NCBI RefSeq assembly: GCF_000828615.1
Contig: NZ_AP012273.1
Location: forward strand, 1,550,001-1,614,000
Direction of reading: 5' to 3'
DNA from: Thiolapillus brandeum
GTDB lineage: Bacteria; Pseudomonadota; Gammaproteobacteria; Chromatiales; Chromatiaceae
Length of the DNA stretch: 64,000 nucleotides
Of the stretch, positions 38,501 through 46,342 are shown one piece after another. A model generated the notes under the pieces. It ran no database searches. It was not told the DNA's origin and saw nothing but the letters and a program-made list of their open reading frames with translations. Both the position numbers and the translations under genes were made by a program. Numbering within the stretch: position 1 is the first letter of the stretch; each line of letters starts with the position of its first letter.

Positions 38501-38703
38501 GGGTAGGTGATGAGTTGTTCCACTTCCTCGGCAGCCAGGCCCTCGGCCTCGGTATTGATCTGCACCTGGACATTGGTTACATCAGGAAAGGCATCCAGAT
38601 TGAGGCGTGGAATCAGCAGGGCTGCGGCAGCCAATACCGCCAGCAGTCCGAGGGTGACCAACAGCCGGTTGGACACGGACCAGTCAATGAGTTTGTTCAG
38701 CAT
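35515..38703 (-). CDS. czcA: Heavy-metal RND efflux pump, CzcA type
   Basis: 1062 residues, 12 membrane spans with two large periplasmic loops. TM4 carries AIGMMVDGSVVMMEN, the divalent-cation pattern rather than the CusA one, and the periplasmic FSQPIATRVDELLSGVKAQLAIKLFG is CzcA-like. The Cu-specific methionine triad is not apparent. It drives trans-envelope export with the MFP (czcB, disrupted) and OMP (czcC). Sixteen bp after czcB. Confidence 0.88.
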   Translation of the reverse strand: MLNKLIDWSVSNRLLVTLGLLAVLAAAALLIPRLNLDAFPDVTNVQVQINTEAEGLAAEEVEQLITYPIEAVMYALPDVEEVRSISKTGLSVITVVFKESTDIYFARQLVFERLQAAREEIPEGVGTPEMGPNTSGLGQVYQYILRSEDPKYDATALRSLNDWVVKLLLLPVDGITDVLSYGGEVRQYQVQVDPQKLLSYGLSIDQIAEAIETNNRNAGGWYLDRGSEQLVIRGVGWVRAGVDGLQDIRNVPLKDEGGVVVRVRDVARVAFGGEIRQGAVTMTRRDANGNPESLGEVVAGIVLKRLGANTKSTIDAVKARLPAIQQALPKGVTIESFYDQADLVERAVETVSKALIEAFVLIVIVLLLFLLNIRATLLVLISVPLSVGLALTAMSYWGLSANLMSLGGLAIAIGMMVDGSVVMMENIFKHLSHPDPEHDDKVQSDIAPDDPDPYDASHDHFGIPLRIQEAAREVGRPIFYAVIIIIVVFAPLFTLEGVEGKLFQPMAISIVLAMITSLVVALVVIPALATYSFRRAVKHRESPLFRPLEWLYQNTLGFALRARWLVVVVALSLLVGALALLPRLGTEFVPELEEGTINIRITLAPSASLDTSLKVAAELEKRLMKFPEVTYASSRVGRAELGGDPEPVSNVEIYVGLKPVEEWTTAKNRFELQKKFQEALSVHPGLLFTFSQPIATRVDELLSGVKAQLAIKLFGPELDVLAQKGKAIEQLARKVQGTRDVEMEQIAGEAQLTVRPKRDILARYGIPVSQVMDLVSDGIGGTEAGQVIRGNERYDIYVRMAHEYRKDVETVRKLVLQAPGGAWVRLGDVADVVIESGPPQIRRDDVQRRVVIQSNVEGRDMGSLVKELRDRIAGEVDLPAGYSVVFGGQFENQERAQKRLMIVVPLSLGLIFLLLYFAFHSVGQALLIMINVPLALIGGIVALYVTGQYLSVPGSIGFIALFGVAVLNGVVMVNAINQNIEAGEGVQEAVFRGALSRLRPVLMTAAIAALGLIPMLLATGVGSEVQRPLATVVVGGLASSTLLTLYVLPSLYGFFSRRSQQG

Positions 38704-39431
38704 GATTTCTTCCTCTCATCAATGGTTGTGTACGGCAAAGCCGGACTTGGCCATTTCGGACTGTACGAAGAAAGTGCCACGAGTAACCACCCGGGTTCCG
38801 GGTTTCAGGCCCTCGATAACAGCGATTCCAGGCAACTGGCGCACCAGCTCGACCTCCAGGGGCTCAAACTCGCCGGGTTTCTTCTCGACGAACACCTGCC
38901 AGTCCCCGTCGGGGCTGCGCAACACAGCCTCCAGAGGCAGTGTGAGCGCTTTTTCCCCGGATTGACCTACCTGGATGCGAGTGGAAACGAATTGACCGGG
39001 ATGCAGGTGGTCTCCGGGATTGGGGATTTCCAGACGCACGCCCATGGTGCGGGTGGTTTCGTCCAGGGCGTGATGAATCTGCACCACCTTGCCTTCTATC
39101 CAGCGGTTGCCAGCAAGAATACGTGCCGGGGCACCGACGCTCACCTTGCGCATCAGCTCAGGATCTACGTGGGCTTCCACCCAGATGCTGGATTCATCGG
39201 TAATCTCGAACAGCAGGTCACCGGGTTGCACCATCTGCCCAATGACGAATGGGTCTCGGATGACGGTGCCATCCTGGGGGGAGAGCAGGGTGAAGCTGCC
39301 ATTGGCGCGAGTCACATCGCCTTTCTTTTCCAGGGTAGCGATCTGGTCAGGTGTCATTCCGTTCGCCAGGAGCTTGGACCAGGCTTGCTGATAGGCCACC
39401 CGGCTTTCCAGGTAACGCTGCTCGGAGACAA

Positions 39432-40829
39432 GAGCTATAGTCAAATCTGGTGTACAGCCTGATCAGGCGACGTTCCTGCTGTCGTCGGTTTCGTTGTTCA
39501 CTTCCTCTTCCACTCCATCTCTGAATTTTACACCCTCGATGATTTTGGCCAGGTAATTGAATCCCCGGATCCTGCGCCAGCGCTTCTCGGCACTCATCCC
39601 CAGCTTGTAGAGCATCGCCAGCATGGTGTTCCGGCTCACGCAGCCTTTCGTCTGGTCCGTTCGGTGACGGATCGTGGCAAAAGTCGATTCGATCGGATTC
39701 GTCGTCCGAATATGCACCCAGTGCTCGGCCGGGAAATCGTAGAAGGCCAGCAGGGCCTCCCGGTCCTTCTCCAGGCAGGCCACCGCCTTCGGGTACTTGG
39801 CTTGGTAGGTCTTCACAAAGTGAGCGAGGGCCTTGTGGGCCGAGGCCCGGTTCTCGGCCATCCAGATCTCCTGCAACGCCTTCTTCGCCTTGGGCTGTAC
39901 ACCCTTGGGAAGATAGTTCAGCACGTTCGCCGTCTTATGCACCCAGCAGCGCTGATGACGGGTCTCGGGATACACCTCATCCAGCGCTGCCCAGAAGCCC
40001 AGAGCACCATCTCCCGCGGCCAGTTTCGGCGCTTCCTCAAGACCATGCTTCTTCAGGTCCAGCAGTACCTCCCGCCAACTCTGAGTGGATTCCCGCACCC
40101 CGTCCTCAATGGCCAGAAAATGCTTTTCGCCCCGCTCATTGACCCCGATGATCACCAGGGCGCACAGCTTCTGGCGCTCGGCCCTCAGGCCGCTGTAGAT
40201 GCCGTCTGCCCACCAATAAACCCAGCGATCCCGGCTCACATCCCGGCAGCACCATTCGGTATATTCCGCTTCCCAGTCCCGTTTCAGGCGGCCAATCACC
40301 GAGGCCGACAACCCTTTCGCCTCGGAACCGACCAGCACCTCCAGGGCCTCCTGCATCTGACCGGTCGAGATGCCTTTCAAATACAGCCAGGGCAGGGCTG
40401 CCTCTACCCGACGGGCCTTCCTCACGTAGGGTGGCACCAGCGAGGATCTAAATACCACCGCCTCCTCACCGCGGCTGCGAACCTTCGGCACCTTGACCGA
40501 CACCGGACCCACGCCGGTCAGGATCTCCCGCTCCGGCAGGTAGCCATTGCGAACCACCGTTCGCCGGCCCTGTTCGTCCACTTCCCCCGTGTAGCGGGCC
40601 AGCAAATCGGCCAGTTCTGCCTCGATCGCCTGCTGAATCAGTCGCTTGGCGCCGTTGTGTAACAGCTCGGTCAACGGATCCTCAATCTCCTCTGGCGACG
40701 ACAAGGCAACTACGTTATCTTTGCTCATGGTGGCGTACTCCTCTGCTGTTCATCAGTTCCGAAAAACCGATTTCAGCAAGGTACGCCGCCTTTTTCAATT
40801 ACTCCGTACACCAGTTTCGAGCATAGCTC
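39432..40829 (-). mobile_element. IS256-family insertion sequence, copy 1
   Basis: 1398 bp. Inverted ends start GAGCTAT and continue to CTGGTGTAC (24 bp, four mismatches). A perfect 9-bp target duplication CGGAGACAA lies at 39423-39431 and 40830-40838. Nearly identical to copy 2. Inserted in czcB. Confidence 0.95.
39463..40728 (-). CDS. IS256-family transposase
   Basis: 421 residues, intact. Typical Mutator/IS256 order: N-terminal DNA-binding part (DLLARYTGEVDEQGRRTV), LPWLYLKGISTGQMQEAL, the first DDE Asp in YWWADGIYSGL, second Asp in AAGDGALGFW, and the Glu in RTTNPIESTFATIR with HQRCWVHKTANVL. It differs from the copy 2 protein at two residues by eye. Confidence 0.95.
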   Translation of the reverse strand: MSKDNVVALSSPEEIEDPLTELLHNGAKRLIQQAIEAELADLLARYTGEVDEQGRRTVVRNGYLPEREILTGVGPVSVKVPKVRSRGEEAVVFRSSLVPPYVRKARRVEAALPWLYLKGISTGQMQEALEVLVGSEAKGLSASVIGRLKRDWEAEYTEWCCRDVSRDRWVYWWADGIYSGLRAERQKLCALVIIGVNERGEKHFLAIEDGVRESTQSWREVLLDLKKHGLEEAPKLAAGDGALGFWAALDEVYPETRHQRCWVHKTANVLNYLPKGVQPKAKKALQEIWMAENRASAHKALAHFVKTYQAKYPKAVACLEKDREALLAFYDFPAEHWVHIRTTNPIESTFATIRHRTDQTKGCVSRNTMLAMLYKLGMSAEKRWRRIRGFNYLAKIIEGVKFRDGVEEEVNNETDDSRNVA

Positions 40830-41282
40830 CGGAGACAACCTGCAAGCCCAACTTTTTCACCCGCTGCCACTCCTTCGCTGCAATGATCAGCGCGCCCTGG
40901 GCATCAGCCATTTCAGCGCTGGAGAGGGTTACCAGTACCTGGCCTTTCGTAACCTGGTCACCCAGTTTGGCGTGGCGCTGGACTACTTGTGCTGCGATAC
41001 GCGGCGTGACCTGACTGGTGGCGTACAGGTTCAGCAATACTTCACCTGGGGCCTCGACCTCTTCGGGTACGGGCCTTGGCTGCAATGTCTCCACCTGGAT
41101 GCCCGCCGCCTCGAGCTGGTCGGCCTTCAGATGTACCGCATTTTCCTCTTCGTGTCCTTCCTCGCCATGTTCATGGGCCTCTGCGGCCGCTTCATGATCG
41201 TGACCATCTGCAGCCGGGAGCGCGGCTGTGGTAAACATTGCTGTGCCCAGCAGTCCAATAATGAGATGTTTTTTCATGATAT

Positions 41283-42542
41283 TCATTTTTTCTTTTCTCC
41301 CGTCAGCCAGTTTTCAAGGGTTCCCGAGGCGCTGAGCCAGCGAACCCATGCGTCCCAGAGTTCACTCTGGAGTTCGGTGCCGGTAATACGTGTATCGAGT
41401 GTCTGTTGCAGTTGAAGCAGGTAATCCGTCGTACTGAGTTCACCGGATTGCCAGAGGGTGTCCAGCAGCTCGATGCGTTTTTCCAGGCTGACCTGCCCAC
41501 TATCCATCCAGTGCATCCAGGCGGCAGCCATGAGCCTGTATTGATCACGGGTTCCTGCGATCCGGGCACGCAGCTTCCGATAACTCTGCTGAGCCAACTG
41601 GTCAGCCTGCAGGGCTTCCGCACGAGCGGCTTCCACGTCATTTTCAAAATTGTTTCTAACCTGCAGGGGCAGGGAAAAGGAGAGGGCGACCAGGGTTTCT
41701 TCGCCTTCCTGGCCTGCTGCCAGTCCAAAGCTGGGATCGGCTTTGCGACCCCGGTCCACGCTTTGTATCCGTTGCCTCGCGACTTGAGCGGCGATAAGTG
41801 CGCTTTGTACTTCAGGGTGCTGCTGTGCAAGCCTCTCATCACTATCAGGGGTAGCAGGTCCGGCCTGTACATGGGGCATTTGCAGGGGAGTGTCCAGGGG
41901 GTGACCGCTCAATACCTGGAAATCCATCTGGGCCTGCAGCACATCCGATTGACTGCGGGCCTCCTGCATGGCCGCCTCTGCGAGGGCAAGGCGCGCCAAC
42001 TCGAGATCGTTCCGGGAAATGTCCCCGGCGGCATGGCGCTTTACCGCCAGTCTCTCGAATCGCTTCAACAGCGTTGTTCTCTTGCGGGCCAATTCTTCAA
42101 TATTCTGCGAGACGATAATGCGGCCGATAGCATCAAGCAGATCAGTGGATCTGGCGAGTTTCAGCGCCTGGTATTGCTGTTGTGCAAGCAGGAGCTCCTG
42201 TCTCGCGACTTGCTCCAGCGCACCGCGCTTGTCATGCCAGTCGATGGTCTGGTTGATACCTATGCGGTAAGTGCTTATATCGGTGTTCTCGGCTTCTGCC
42301 TCGAGTTCAGGGTTGTTGAGGGGCAGTCCGGCACCGGTAAGGCGTGCCTCGGCAGCCTGTACCGCAGAGTAGGCGGCGGCGATCTCAGGACTGGCTTGCA
42401 GTGCACGGGTAACCACCTGTGCGATCTGTTGTCGGCTTTCATTGTCAATGCCGGTGCTGCTGACTGCCGCAAATGAACCCAGGGGGGACAGTGTCAACAA
42501 GCACAAGATTCCAAAAGAAAACCTGGAAAAATAATATTTCAT
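41283..42542 (-). CDS. czcC: Outer-membrane efflux factor, CzcC/TolC family
   Basis: 419 residues with a signal peptide (cleavage near SFA-AVSS) and long coiled-coil halves (AAYSAVQAAEARLTGAG, DLELARLALAEAAMQEAR, VEAARAEALQADQLAQQ), the TolC-family repeat. It overlaps the czcB start by 4 bp and lies just after the czcI-like gene, giving the order czcI-C-B-A. Confidence 0.9.
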   Translation of the reverse strand: MKYYFSRFSFGILCLLTLSPLGSFAAVSSTGIDNESRQQIAQVVTRALQASPEIAAAYSAVQAAEARLTGAGLPLNNPELEAEAENTDISTYRIGINQTIDWHDKRGALEQVARQELLLAQQQYQALKLARSTDLLDAIGRIIVSQNIEELARKRTTLLKRFERLAVKRHAAGDISRNDLELARLALAEAAMQEARSQSDVLQAQMDFQVLSGHPLDTPLQMPHVQAGPATPDSDERLAQQHPEVQSALIAAQVARQRIQSVDRGRKADPSFGLAAGQEGEETLVALSFSLPLQVRNNFENDVEAARAEALQADQLAQQSYRKLRARIAGTRDQYRLMAAAWMHWMDSGQVSLEKRIELLDTLWQSGELSTTDYLLQLQQTLDTRITGTELQSELWDAWVRWLSASGTLENWLTGEKKK

Positions 42543-42625
42543 AAACTGATTTCCAAAAAAGTTTCATGCACAGCCATCTCTGCGACCGGGATCTGGACGC
42601 GAGGAGGCGGTTTGGGATTGGGAAA

Positions 42626-42934
42626 TCAGGCTGAAATAGGGGGTCTGTGTATGACTTGTGGTATGGGTGGAATAAAAGAGATCTGATGGTCATCGCGCAA
42701 TGGACTGTTCAGTTGCGCAAGGTAGAAGACAAAAGCATTTTCCAGCCCTAGGATATGAAGCGTGCCATGACTGCAATGTCCGCAGTCGGTGTCGGCAGCT
42801 TTATCATGGCTGATTTTTTCCACGTAGCCGGGATTGTCCTGCAGAAGCAACTCACCATGAATATCAGCCGCCAAAACCAGGCTATAGCCCAGAATGGAGA
42901 TGATCAGCCAGATATTGATGAGTCGGTACGGCAT
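42626..42934 (-). CDS. CzcI-like small periplasmic protein
   Basis: 102 residues from ATG 42934 (MPYRLINIWLIISILGYSL, signal-like; 42970 is an alternative start). Mature part has DTDCGHCSHGTLHILGL, a Cys/His motif as in CzcI-type proteins that precede czcCBA. The rest is not conserved to my eye. First gene of the czc operon; no clear promoter found in the 255 AT-rich bases upstream. Confidence 0.65.
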   Translation of the reverse strand: MPYRLINIWLIISILGYSLVLAADIHGELLLQDNPGYVEKISHDKAADTDCGHCSHGTLHILGLENAFVFYLAQLNSPLRDDHQISFIPPIPQVIHRPPISA

Positions 42935-43189
42935 GAGTGCGCCAGCAAAATAGTACATCAGGCGAAACATGCTAAACGATGATCGACCTGGGGACAATAG
43001 GCACAAATTGGGTAATGGAATATATCGACGAATAAAATCCCATTAAACTCGCTAACCCACTGAATAATAGCAAGAATCTATTAAGGTTCCGGGCTCGTTT
43101 TACTGAATTTAGAATATTTCGTTTTTCTGGACTAAAATTTTACCTAATTCCATTTGTAACAAGAATACTGAACGAGGATAGGGGGAGGA

Positions 43190-44371
43190 ATGGAAGATAT
43201 CCAAAAAAATCTACAGCACCTGTTGCCCCTACTTTACTGCGCACCAGGAGACGAGCAGCGTTGGAATTTATTCATAGAAGAACTGACAAAGGCAACCGGT
43301 GCAGTTCAAGGTCTGTTTGTTCACCATGATAGCCAGCGCAAAAATACTGAGTTATCTAGCGGATTCAATCTCGATGATGACTGGGCGCGAGCGTATTCGG
43401 AGCATTTCCAATTTCTGAATCCCTATCTCAATCTGCATCCATCGCAGCTTCCTGAACGGGGTACTGTTGGAGTGTTACATGAGGTTATTCCGGATAAATT
43501 GGTTGAGAAAACAAAATTTTACAGTGATTATGTGGCGCCGCAGGGCTTAACTGTGCGAAATTCCATTCGTGTGACACCAAACCAATCTCCCGGCAATTAC
43601 ACTTCAATCGCACTGCATCGTTCAATAAATGGTAACGACAAGGGACCAGAAACAGCGCTAGAGTTGTGCAGAATATTGATGCCACATCTTAAGGTGGCAT
43701 TAGAGTTACATAACCGATTGGTCAATTTTGATAGCCGGATCACCCTGTTGGAGGGGGCTTTAGATCGGTTATCTTTTGCCCTGATCCTTCTAGATCAAAA
43801 TTTGAATATCCGATTTATAAACGACCGGGCTGAAACCATACTTTCAGCTTACGACGGATTAGCGGCCTGTAATGGTCGATTGAAGACCAGAATGCCGGCA
43901 CAAACAATCGCTCTGGATAAAATTATTCAAGGTGCAGCAGGGACAATACGCGATGGTAGTAACAGGAAAGGTGGCCTGCTGAAAATCACTCGGCGCTCCG
44001 GCAAGCTCCCTTACGAAGTCCTTGCAACTCCACTATATAAACAGGACACCCATCTCGTTGGTAGCAGACGTGGAGTCGCATTAATAGTGACAGATCCAGA
44101 GAAGGATTTTGAAACTCCGACTGGTTTACTGCGTCAGCGATATGGCCTTACCCAGGCAGAAGAACGGGTTGCGCTTTTGCTAATACAAGGTGTAGAGGCC
44201 AAAGAAATCAGTGCGCAGTTGCAAGTAACTCGCGAAACAATAAAGAGTCATCTTAAATCAATCTTTCGCAAAACGGGTACACGACGACAAGGAGAATTAA
44301 TCTCTTGCATCCTGAACCGCCATATAGCCTTGGCTGGTTTAGAACTGAAATCCAGTTGGTTCCAGACATAA
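43190..44371 (+). CDS. LuxR-family transcriptional regulator
   Basis: 393 residues. A long N-terminal sensory part (about 1-180), a PAS-like middle (LILLDQNLNIRFINDRAETIL), and a C-terminal LuxR/GerE HTH (YGLTQAEERVALLLIQGVEAKEIS ... TIKSHLKSIFRKTGT). Ligand unknown. More AT-rich than its neighbours, suggesting transfer. It is followed directly by the repeated upstream motif at 44396. Confidence 0.87.
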   Translation: MEDIQKNLQHLLPLLYCAPGDEQRWNLFIEELTKATGAVQGLFVHHDSQRKNTELSSGFNLDDDWARAYSEHFQFLNPYLNLHPSQLPERGTVGVLHEVIPDKLVEKTKFYSDYVAPQGLTVRNSIRVTPNQSPGNYTSIALHRSINGNDKGPETALELCRILMPHLKVALELHNRLVNFDSRITLLEGALDRLSFALILLDQNLNIRFINDRAETILSAYDGLAACNGRLKTRMPAQTIALDKIIQGAAGTIRDGSNRKGGLLKITRRSGKLPYEVLATPLYKQDTHLVGSRRGVALIVTDPEKDFETPTGLLRQRYGLTQAEERVALLLIQGVEAKEISAQLQVTRETIKSHLKSIFRKTGTRRQGELISCILNRHIALAGLELKSSWFQT

Positions 44372-44395
44372 GGTTTTCGAATCAATAACGGGACT

Positions 44396-44487
44396 CTGCA
44401 TGTAAACCGTCAATCTCCCCCGTTTGGGGGATTTCACAGCAATAGCTACTCGCTATACTCAAAGAAAACAATCCAAAGGAGGTCAAT
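44396..44487 (+). promoter_or_regulatory. Promoter region with motif shared with 45556
   Basis: Starts CTGCATGTAAACC, then an inverted repeat (CCCCC-GTTT-GGGGG), then TTTCACAGCAATAGCT, a -10-like TATACT (44454-44459) and a strong AAAGGAGG. The same order of blocks occurs before the triple-repeat protein gene at 45649. Confidence 0.6.
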
Positions 44488-44568
44488 ATGGTCAAACAAG
44501 GCTGCTTGTCGCTGGCTGGGGCACTTCTATGTTCCTCCGGCTTTACTTTCACCGAAACGTCTCCATAG
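44488..44568 (+). CDS. 26-residue leader-like ORF
   Basis: ATG 44488 follows a near-perfect AAAGGAGG. The peptide (MVKQGCLSLAGALLCSSGFT ...) looks like the start of a signal peptide and stops at a TAG 11 bp before an IS relic. Probably the truncated head of a secreted-protein gene. Confidence 0.45.
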   Translation: MVKQGCLSLAGALLCSSGFTFTETSP

Positions 44569-44578
44569 ATATCTTATG

Positions 44579-44670
44579 GAGTTATAACCAAACCTGGTGT
44601 TTGAGACGTTGAAAAAAAACGGTGTATCTGGTTGATTTGTTGTTGCGAGACAATGAACCAACCTGAATAG
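44579..44670 (+). mobile_element. Relic: left end of a second IS256-like family
   Basis: Aligns along its length with the first ~100 bp of the intact IS copies: GAGTTATAACC, CTGGTGT, TTGAAAAAA, GGTGTATCTGG and ATGAAC in the same order, but diverged. Its last 40 bp (44627-44666) recur at 46236-46275 with two differences. Confidence 0.7.
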
Positions 44671-44772
44671 TCCGTCCAGTTGTGTTTAGGACGAAAAGAG
44701 AAATCATCGAATTCATAGAGTATCCCCAGACCCAGGATCATCTCAGTATCAGCGTCATGTAAGGAGATAAAA

Positions 44773-45171
44773 ATGAAATCATTCGTTCAGTTTGTGTTTG
44801 TAGTAGGCGTAGCTTCTTTTTCATCATTAGTATATTCAGGAAGCACCGATTGGAAAGCTAGGCTTATAAACGGTGATGTAGTTGTGGTGAATCTCAAAGA
44901 TTGTTCAGGTAATATTGGTACACTTAAGTGCGGCACTAAATATCGACTTGATTATAGCGGAGATGCTAATAGGCGTTGTGAGCGTGTAACAGGTCATCAC
45001 CCTAAGGGTAGTAATTACACCTTTAGTGGCTACTGCAATTCAAATCCTAAAGGGCAAACTATTAGTCTTTTTGGCGCAAAATTTACTTATACCCCAGAGG
45101 GTGATGTATATTCTATTGGTGGTGGTGCTGGTGACTCTGGTACAAAAGTTGGTAAATTAGAGATTCCATAA
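44773..45171 (+). CDS. Small secreted protein, unknown
   Basis: 132 residues with a signal peptide (MKSFVQFVFVVGVASFSSL, cleavage near VYS-GST). Mature part Gly/Ser-rich with four cysteines (two likely disulfides) and repeated short beta segments. AT-rich. GGAGAT before the ATG. Family not recognised. Confidence 0.65.
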   Translation: MKSFVQFVFVVGVASFSSLVYSGSTDWKARLINGDVVVVNLKDCSGNIGTLKCGTKYRLDYSGDANRRCERVTGHHPKGSNYTFSGYCNSNPKGQTISLFGAKFTYTPEGDVYSIGGGAGDSGTKVGKLEIP

Positions 45172-45201
45172 GAAGCAGCTAACAATAATGGTCAATTTTA
45201 A

Positions 45202-45525
45202 ATGGATGGTGATATATACATAGTCACCCTCAATAATGAGCAAAGGCTATTGACTCAGGCGCAAAATTTCAGTGGTAGGGAGCGTCAGGGTTATTACCGA
45301 ACCTTCGGCTAGGGTAATGTCAAATTTATTCCTGTCGTTGCATTAGCCAACGACGACATTGGAAAGGTGAAAAAAGAAATAGAGCGAAGATTCATTCAAT
45401 GGCAGATAAAATCACGATCAAATAGACTCGCCGAGTGGACTTAGGGTATTAATAGTGAAGACATTAAAAATGTAATTGTGTCTACAGTTCGCGAACTGGG
45501 TATTGCCCATGAAGTTATTTCGTAG
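45202..45525 (+). pseudogene. Open frame with two in-frame TAG codons
   Basis: 108 codons from ATG 45202 to TAG 45523, interrupted by TAG at 45310 and 45442. Between the stops the translation reads like a protein (GNVKFIPVVALANDDIGKV and EWT-stop-GINSEDIKNVIV). All stops, including the terminal one, are TAG. Probably a decayed gene; amber read-through is the alternative. Confidence 0.5.
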
Positions 45526-45555
45526 CAAGCAAAATAAATATAACGACTCAGTAAA

Positions 45556-45648
45556 CTGCATGTAAAACCCGTAACTTCATTCTGGGTTTACCACCAATTG
45601 CTGAAATCGTTAGACTTATACAAAACGAACCACACGAAGGAGATGAAG
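45556..45648 (+). promoter_or_regulatory. Promoter region with motif shared with 44396
   Basis: CTGCATGTAAAACC, an inverted repeat (AACCC ... GGGTT), TTTACCACCAATTGCT, an AT-rich -10-like ACTTATAC and AAGGAG before the start. Confidence 0.6.
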
Positions 45649-46089
45649 ATGAAAATACTACTCGCAATAGCAATGATGTTTGCAATCAGTTCATCATATG
45701 CAGCAGATTTAAATACCTGTTCATGTGTTGGAAAAGGTGGAGTTCGTGATGTACATTTTTGGGGTCCAAAAAATGCAACATGCAATGACCAAAACGGATG
45801 GGGCGCATACTCGGCTAACTGCAAAACAGTAAATAGAATTTGTAGCTGCAAAGGTAGAGGCAGTGTTCAGGGGGTAACCCTCTATGGCCCAGAAGGCGAA
45901 ACATGCGGTGGTTTTCAAGATTGGGGAAAATATGAATTCAATTGTATAGCAGTTTCCGCAAACACATATTGCTCAGGAACTGCACACGGCAATAAACTCG
46001 AAAACCAAGCTCTGTGGGGTCCAAAAGGCTTCTCGATTGGCGGCTTTGATAACTGGGGTAAATATGGTACCCGTTGTGAGAGAAACTAA
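45649..46089 (+). CDS. Secreted cysteine-rich triple-repeat protein
   Basis: 146 residues from ATG 45649 (signal peptide MKILLAIAMMFAISSSYA). The mature part is three repeats of about 38 residues, each with C-(S)-C, a G-x-(V/L) strand, FWGP/LYGP/LWGP, and W-G-x-Y ... C. The third repeat loses some cysteines. The repeated W/G/P/C pattern suggests a small extracellular disulfide-bonded fold; function unknown. Confidence 0.7.
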   Translation: MKILLAIAMMFAISSSYAADLNTCSCVGKGGVRDVHFWGPKNATCNDQNGWGAYSANCKTVNRICSCKGRGSVQGVTLYGPEGETCGGFQDWGKYEFNCIAVSANTYCSGTAHGNKLENQALWGPKGFSIGGFDNWGKYGTRCERN

Positions 46090-46230
46090 AGCCTAACACA
46101 CACCCTGAGGTAGTCCGTCAAGAAAAAATCGACTAACTCGTCTTAAAGCCCAATGCCCGAATGGCAATCTGATGGGTTTAGCCTTTCTCGCGCTGGGCCA
46201 TGTAAAGGCCCGCACCCAGAGAGAGAAGCA

Positions 46231-46342
46231 CACGGTCTGGTTGATTTGTTGTTACGACACAATGAACCAACCTGAGGAGATACGCCACTATGAGTAAGAA
46301 TAACGTGATTGGGCGGGTTAGAAGCAGCAATGGCAATAATAA
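46231..46342 (+). mobile_element. Relic: start of a second IS256-like transposase gene
   Basis: Contains the 40-bp segment shared with 44627-44666, then GGAG, ATACGCCACT and an ATG reading MSKNNVIGRVRSSNGNN, a diverged match to the start of the intact transposase (MSKDNVVAL). It is cut by IS copy 2 at 46343. Confidence 0.65.

Larger units (their letters stand above)
38719..41286 (-). pseudogene. czcB: RND adaptor gene (czcB-like) interrupted by an IS256-family element
   Basis: The N-terminal part (41286 to about 40830) has a signal peptide, a His/Glu-rich stretch (DGHDHEAAAEAHEHGEEGHEEE) and a biotinyl-lipoyl-like half. The C-terminal part (39431 to 38719) holds the second lipoyl half, beta-barrel and membrane-proximal domain (GTRVVTRGTFFVQSE). 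The IS sits between 39432 and 40829, flanked by CGGAGACAA on both sides. Joining the parts across one copy of this 9-mer restores an uninterrupted frame (LQVV-SEQRYLESR). Confidence 0.93.

Noticed and set aside
38086-39462. 458-residue + frame
   Set aside because: Antisense to czcA and czcB; no family resemblance and no ribosome site.
39664-40662. 332-residue + frame (also 46510-47508 on -)
   Set aside because: Antisense to the IS256 transposase in both copies; preserved only because the sense gene is.
44396-46342. CRISPR array
   Set aside because: Repeats are two copies far apart without spacers of equal length; no cas genes in the window.
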